Part shown: positions 23,021 through 25,690 of the stretch, one piece after another
How positions within the stretch are numbered: position 1 is the first letter of the stretch
Layout: each line of letters begins with the position of its first letter
Assembly: GCA_964616985.1 (NCBI GenBank)
Contig: CAZTVF010000078.1
Coordinates: 1-25,690, forward strand
DNA length: 25,690 bases
Source: CAZTVF01 sp964616985
Lineage (GTDB): Bacteria > Planctomycetota > Phycisphaerae > SM23-33
Direction of reading: 5' to 3'
Program-made: the position numbers and the translations under genes
Notes under the pieces: model-generated
The model's database searches: none
Seen by the model: the letters and a program-made list of their open reading frames with translations, nothing else
Told to the model about the DNA's origin: nothing

Positions 23021-23056
23021 GGCCCCCAGGCGACCATCGCTTGGGGGTCTGTCTTT
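23021..23056 (+). terminator. Terminator hairpin after the GH130 gene
   Basis: CCCCCAGGCGA (23023-23033) pairs with TCGCTTGGGGG (23037-23047), 11 pairs including one G-T, around a CCA loop, followed by TCTGTCTTT. It lies 55 bases after the GH130 stop. Confidence 0.8.
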
Positions 23057-23059
23057 GAG

Positions 23060-23084
23060 GCATGGTCACTTCAGTGATCCATGC
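23060..23084. other. Second hairpin downstream of the GH130 terminator
   Basis: GCATGGTCACT (23060-23070) faces AGTGATCCATGC (23073-23084) with one unpaired base and a 2-nt TC loop. There is no T run. It may be a back-up terminator or the footprint of a small palindromic element. The rest of 23085-23199 shows nothing I can support. Confidence 0.5.
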
Positions 23085-23199
23085 ACCTGCGAGGTCTCAC
23101 GCAGTCCGGGCGGCGACGACGATCGCTTTCTTGGCGCGTGATGAAGTCGACATGCGTGCAGGCCCTTCCCACGCCGTCACGCTGCACAGCGTTCCTGGC

Positions 23200-23219
23200 G
23201 GCGGCCTGGGAAGGCCGCC
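23200..23219 (-). terminator. GC-rich hairpin after the HEAT-repeat gene
   Basis: GGCGGCC (23200-23206) and GGCCGCC (23213-23219) pair perfectly around 6 bases, 20 bases after the stop of the minus-strand gene at 23240. No T tract follows, so termination is plausible but unproven. Confidence 0.4.
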
Positions 23220-23239
23220 ATTCCTCACCCGACCCATTT

Positions 23240-24778
23240 CTACTTTGCGGCGGCGGCGTACTCTTCGACGGCGGCCTTGGATTCGCCGGTGGTCTTGAGG
23301 ATGAACCAGGCGGCCATGAGGGGGATGGCGGGGCGGCGATAGGTGGCGTTGCGGGCCACGATGTCCTGCAGGCTCTTGAGGGCGTCCTTGTGTCCGTGGC
23401 GGCCCATGGCCAGGGCGGCGGTGGTGGCGAGTTCCTCGTAGGGGTTTTCCAGCAGCGGGCGGACGAGGGCGGCCGCGGCGGGATTGGACGTGCGCAGCAG
23501 GCCCGCGGCGGCGGCGCGGCGGAGATCGCCCGTGTCGGCCAGCAGGTCCTTCAGCACGACCATCGCCTTCTCGCCGCCCTGATCTCCCAGCAGCTTGGCG
23601 GCCTTGGCGGCTTGCTCATGTTCAATGCGGAGGGCGCCTTCCTGGGCGGGCACGTTGCGGGCGATGGCGCTCAGCGCGGGCACGTACCACTCGGCCTTGG
23701 CGGCGTCGACGGCGATGTCATCCTTGGCGCGGTCGAGGATGAAGGTGGCCAGCACAGGGTGCTTGAGGTTCACCACGTTTACGGCGGCCTTGGCGGCGGC
23801 ATCGTCACCGGCGGGGCGGGCGAGTTCGAAGCGGGCCAGGGCGGCCACCGCGTCGTTGCCGTCGGCGAGGGCCTTGACGAAGGGTGTCGCCTGCTTCTGC
23901 TGGCTCAGCAGCCAGAACACGCGGGAGCGGAAGACGGTCATGTCGGACTTGGTGATCGCCTCGTAGAGTTTCTGCGCGCTGTTGGGCGAGACCGCCGCGA
24001 TCGCGTTGTACGCCAGCCAGCGGACCTCCTCGGGGCGGGTCTGCGAGGCGAGCTTCTCGGCCAGTTCCGCCGCGGGCGCGATCTTCTCCTCGGCGATCTG
24101 GTTAAGCATCAACTCCAGGACTTCCTTCTTGGTATTGGGGTCGTTGACGATCCTGGCCAGCGGCTCCATCTGCTCGGTCTTGCCAAGTCCCAGCAGCCGC
24201 ATGCGGCAGAGCACGGCCGTGAGGGCGTCGGTGGAGGCCGAAAGCTTCGTCAGCAGCGGCATGACCTGCTCGGCCAGGCCCGCCTGCACCAGGCCGCTGG
24301 CGGCGAGGCAGTGGAGGTTGTCGTCGGGGACCTTGTCGATCACCTCCTGCAGTTGGGCGGGCGTGATCTTCTTGTTCTGCATCAGGATGGCCAGCGACTG
24401 CGAGCGGATGGCCATGGTGGGGTCGTTGAAGACCCGTTCGAGCAGGGCTGCGGCGGCGAGGTCGCCCTTGAGATCGCCCAGCGTGGTGGTGGCGAAGAGG
24501 CGGTGGCGTTTATCCCCGCTGCGGGAATAGGCCACGTACAGCGGCACAAGCTCGGGGTCTTCCACGGTCCGTAGAATGCCCAACACGTTGTCGGTGTACT
24601 CGCTGCTGGCGAGCATGGCCTTGAGGTATTCCCGCGCGGTCTTGGGCATGGCCGGCGCCGCGTTGGGCTCGGCCTTCCTGGGGGCCGGGGCCTGCGCGAA
24701 CGACAGCGACGCCGCGGCCAGCACAACGGCAGCGGCAAGCAGCGGGACAACGCGACGTATAACGGCATCAACCTTCAT
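23240..24778 (-). CDS. Exported HEAT-repeat protein
   Basis: This protein has 512 residues with GAAGGAAA upstream of the ATG. Residues 1-29 are a signal peptide (VVPLLAAAVVLAAASLSFAQA, cut after SFA). After a Pro/Ala linker, nearly all of residues 50-495 is helix pairs of about 35-40 residues with the HEAT/Armadillo-like rhythm. Examples are LGDLKGDLAAAALLERVFND, KAMVVLKDLLADTGDLRRAA, and AALVRPLLENPYEELATTAA followed by LAMGRHGHKDALKSLQDIVA. HEAT solenoids are protein-binding scaffolds. The location should be periplasmic or outer-envelope. No catalytic motif is visible. It stands alone between a GC-rich hairpin and an intergenic repeat. The fold is fairly certain; the role is unknown. Confidence 0.88.
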   Translation of the reverse strand: MKVDAVIRRVVPLLAAAVVLAAASLSFAQAPAPRKAEPNAAPAMPKTAREYLKAMLASSEYTDNVLGILRTVEDPELVPLYVAYSRSGDKRHRLFATTTLGDLKGDLAAAALLERVFNDPTMAIRSQSLAILMQNKKITPAQLQEVIDKVPDDNLHCLAASGLVQAGLAEQVMPLLTKLSASTDALTAVLCRMRLLGLGKTEQMEPLARIVNDPNTKKEVLELMLNQIAEEKIAPAAELAEKLASQTRPEEVRWLAYNAIAAVSPNSAQKLYEAITKSDMTVFRSRVFWLLSQQKQATPFVKALADGNDAVAALARFELARPAGDDAAAKAAVNVVNLKHPVLATFILDRAKDDIAVDAAKAEWYVPALSAIARNVPAQEGALRIEHEQAAKAAKLLGDQGGEKAMVVLKDLLADTGDLRRAAAAGLLRTSNPAAAALVRPLLENPYEELATTAALAMGRHGHKDALKSLQDIVARNATYRRPAIPLMAAWFILKTTGESKAAVEEYAAAAK

Positions 24779-24884
24779 GGTGTTTCCTTCGCAAAGCGTC
24801 AGAGCGGATTATCCACTCTTGCGCCGCAGTGGGCAATGAGGAGTTGGCGCGATGAAGTGCGGGGGATGCGTTCGCCTACCTGCA

Positions 24885-24981
24885 CGCATAGGAAAGAACC
24901 GAGAATCCAGGGGCCGACTGACGCGCGTTTCATCACTGTTTGGCCCACCTGGGAGCGAACATCGCTGAAAAGCGAGCGACT
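24885..24981 (+). repeat. Dispersed intergenic repeat, copy C
   Basis: This copy aligns with 8081-8178 over its length. CGCATA, GAGAATC and CACTGTTTG words are shared in order, and the last 29 bases (24953-24981) match 8150-8178 at 25 positions, ending in AAAAGCGAGCGACT. TCGCT-GAAA-AGCGA near the end can form a small hairpin. It lies in the 293-bp gap (24779-25071) between the HEAT-repeat gene start and the second moxR stop; the rest of that gap shows no gene. Confidence 0.75.
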
Positions 24982-25071
24982 TCGTGGTTTGCCTGATGCA
25001 AAGCTCTTGCGGCGCCACTCAAATAAGAATCCAGTCGTTACCGGCGACTATGTCGGTCAGCTGGCGACTCG

Positions 25072-25690
<619 letters not shown>

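Noticed and set aside
23117..23165. Possible further copy of the dispersed repeat (TCGCTTTCTTGGCG and ATGCGTGCAGG words)
   Set aside because: Only short words match and their spacing differs from the three clear copies, so chance is not excluded.
23081..24574. 497-codon plus-strand frame opposite the HEAT-repeat gene
   Set aside because: It is a Gly/Val/Leu-rich antisense shadow; the minus-strand frame has a signal peptide and a ribosome-binding site.

Overview
The window looks like a chromosomal segment of a GC-rich, diderm, probably heterotrophic bacterium. I would guess Planctomycetota (Phycisphaerae-like). This rests on gene style only: a beta-barrel LptD-like fragment, secreted Ala/Pro-rich and HEAT/TPR proteins, two MoxR ATPases, a DUF4230 protein, carbohydrate-active enzymes, and many short intergenic repeats. 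No rRNA, tRNA, CRISPR array, integrase or transposase was seen. The two window edges cut genes: the 3' part of an LptD-like gene on the left and the 3' part of a moxR gene on the right.

Layout. 1-3539 (+): LptD-like C-terminus, a secreted Gly/Arg/Glu-rich protein ending at a good terminator, and an exported TPR plus Pro/Ala-rich protein with a 45-bp tandem repeat. 3676-6979 (+): a promoter, a GH36 raffinose-synthase-type alpha-galactosidase and a DUF401 permease 4 bp apart, probably one sugar-use operon. 6986-7981 (-): MoxR ATPase, convergent with the permease. 8218-9093 (+): unrecognised exported protein. 9375-14129 (-): a RecQ helicase with a duplicated RQC region, a TatD-type nuclease one base downstream, then a small membrane protein and a DUF4230 protein. 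14297-18159 (-): a peptidoglycan-peptide salvage module made of an NlpC/P60 lipoprotein endopeptidase, an L-Ala-D/L-Glu-type dipeptide epimerase and a DUF819 permease. 18347-21759 (-): a ferrous-iron uptake cluster (DtxR-family regulator, FeoA, FeoB, FeoB-associated Cys-rich membrane protein). 22052-22966 (+): a GH130 mannoside phosphorylase-type enzyme with its own promoter and terminator. 23240-24778 (-): exported HEAT-repeat protein. 25072-25690 (-): second MoxR ATPase, incomplete.

The most distinctive content is the non-coding repeat load. A roughly 100-bp dispersed element is present in three clear copies (3547-3636 inverted, 8068-8178, 24885-24981) plus a short fragment at 10318-10340. 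There is a nested multi-arm palindrome inside the salvage operon (16618-16755). A perfect 26-bp inverted repeat at 18203-18332 has one arm split by a 23-nt insert. A 66-bp palindromic unit is duplicated in frame inside recQ. Shorter repeats of the CTCCGCGTT and CAGTA types sit in other gaps. Together these suggest several families of small mobile or REP-like sequences. The biological proposals most worth testing are that DUF819 imports the dipeptides released by NlpC/P60, and that DUF401 imports the galactoside cut by the GH36 enzyme.
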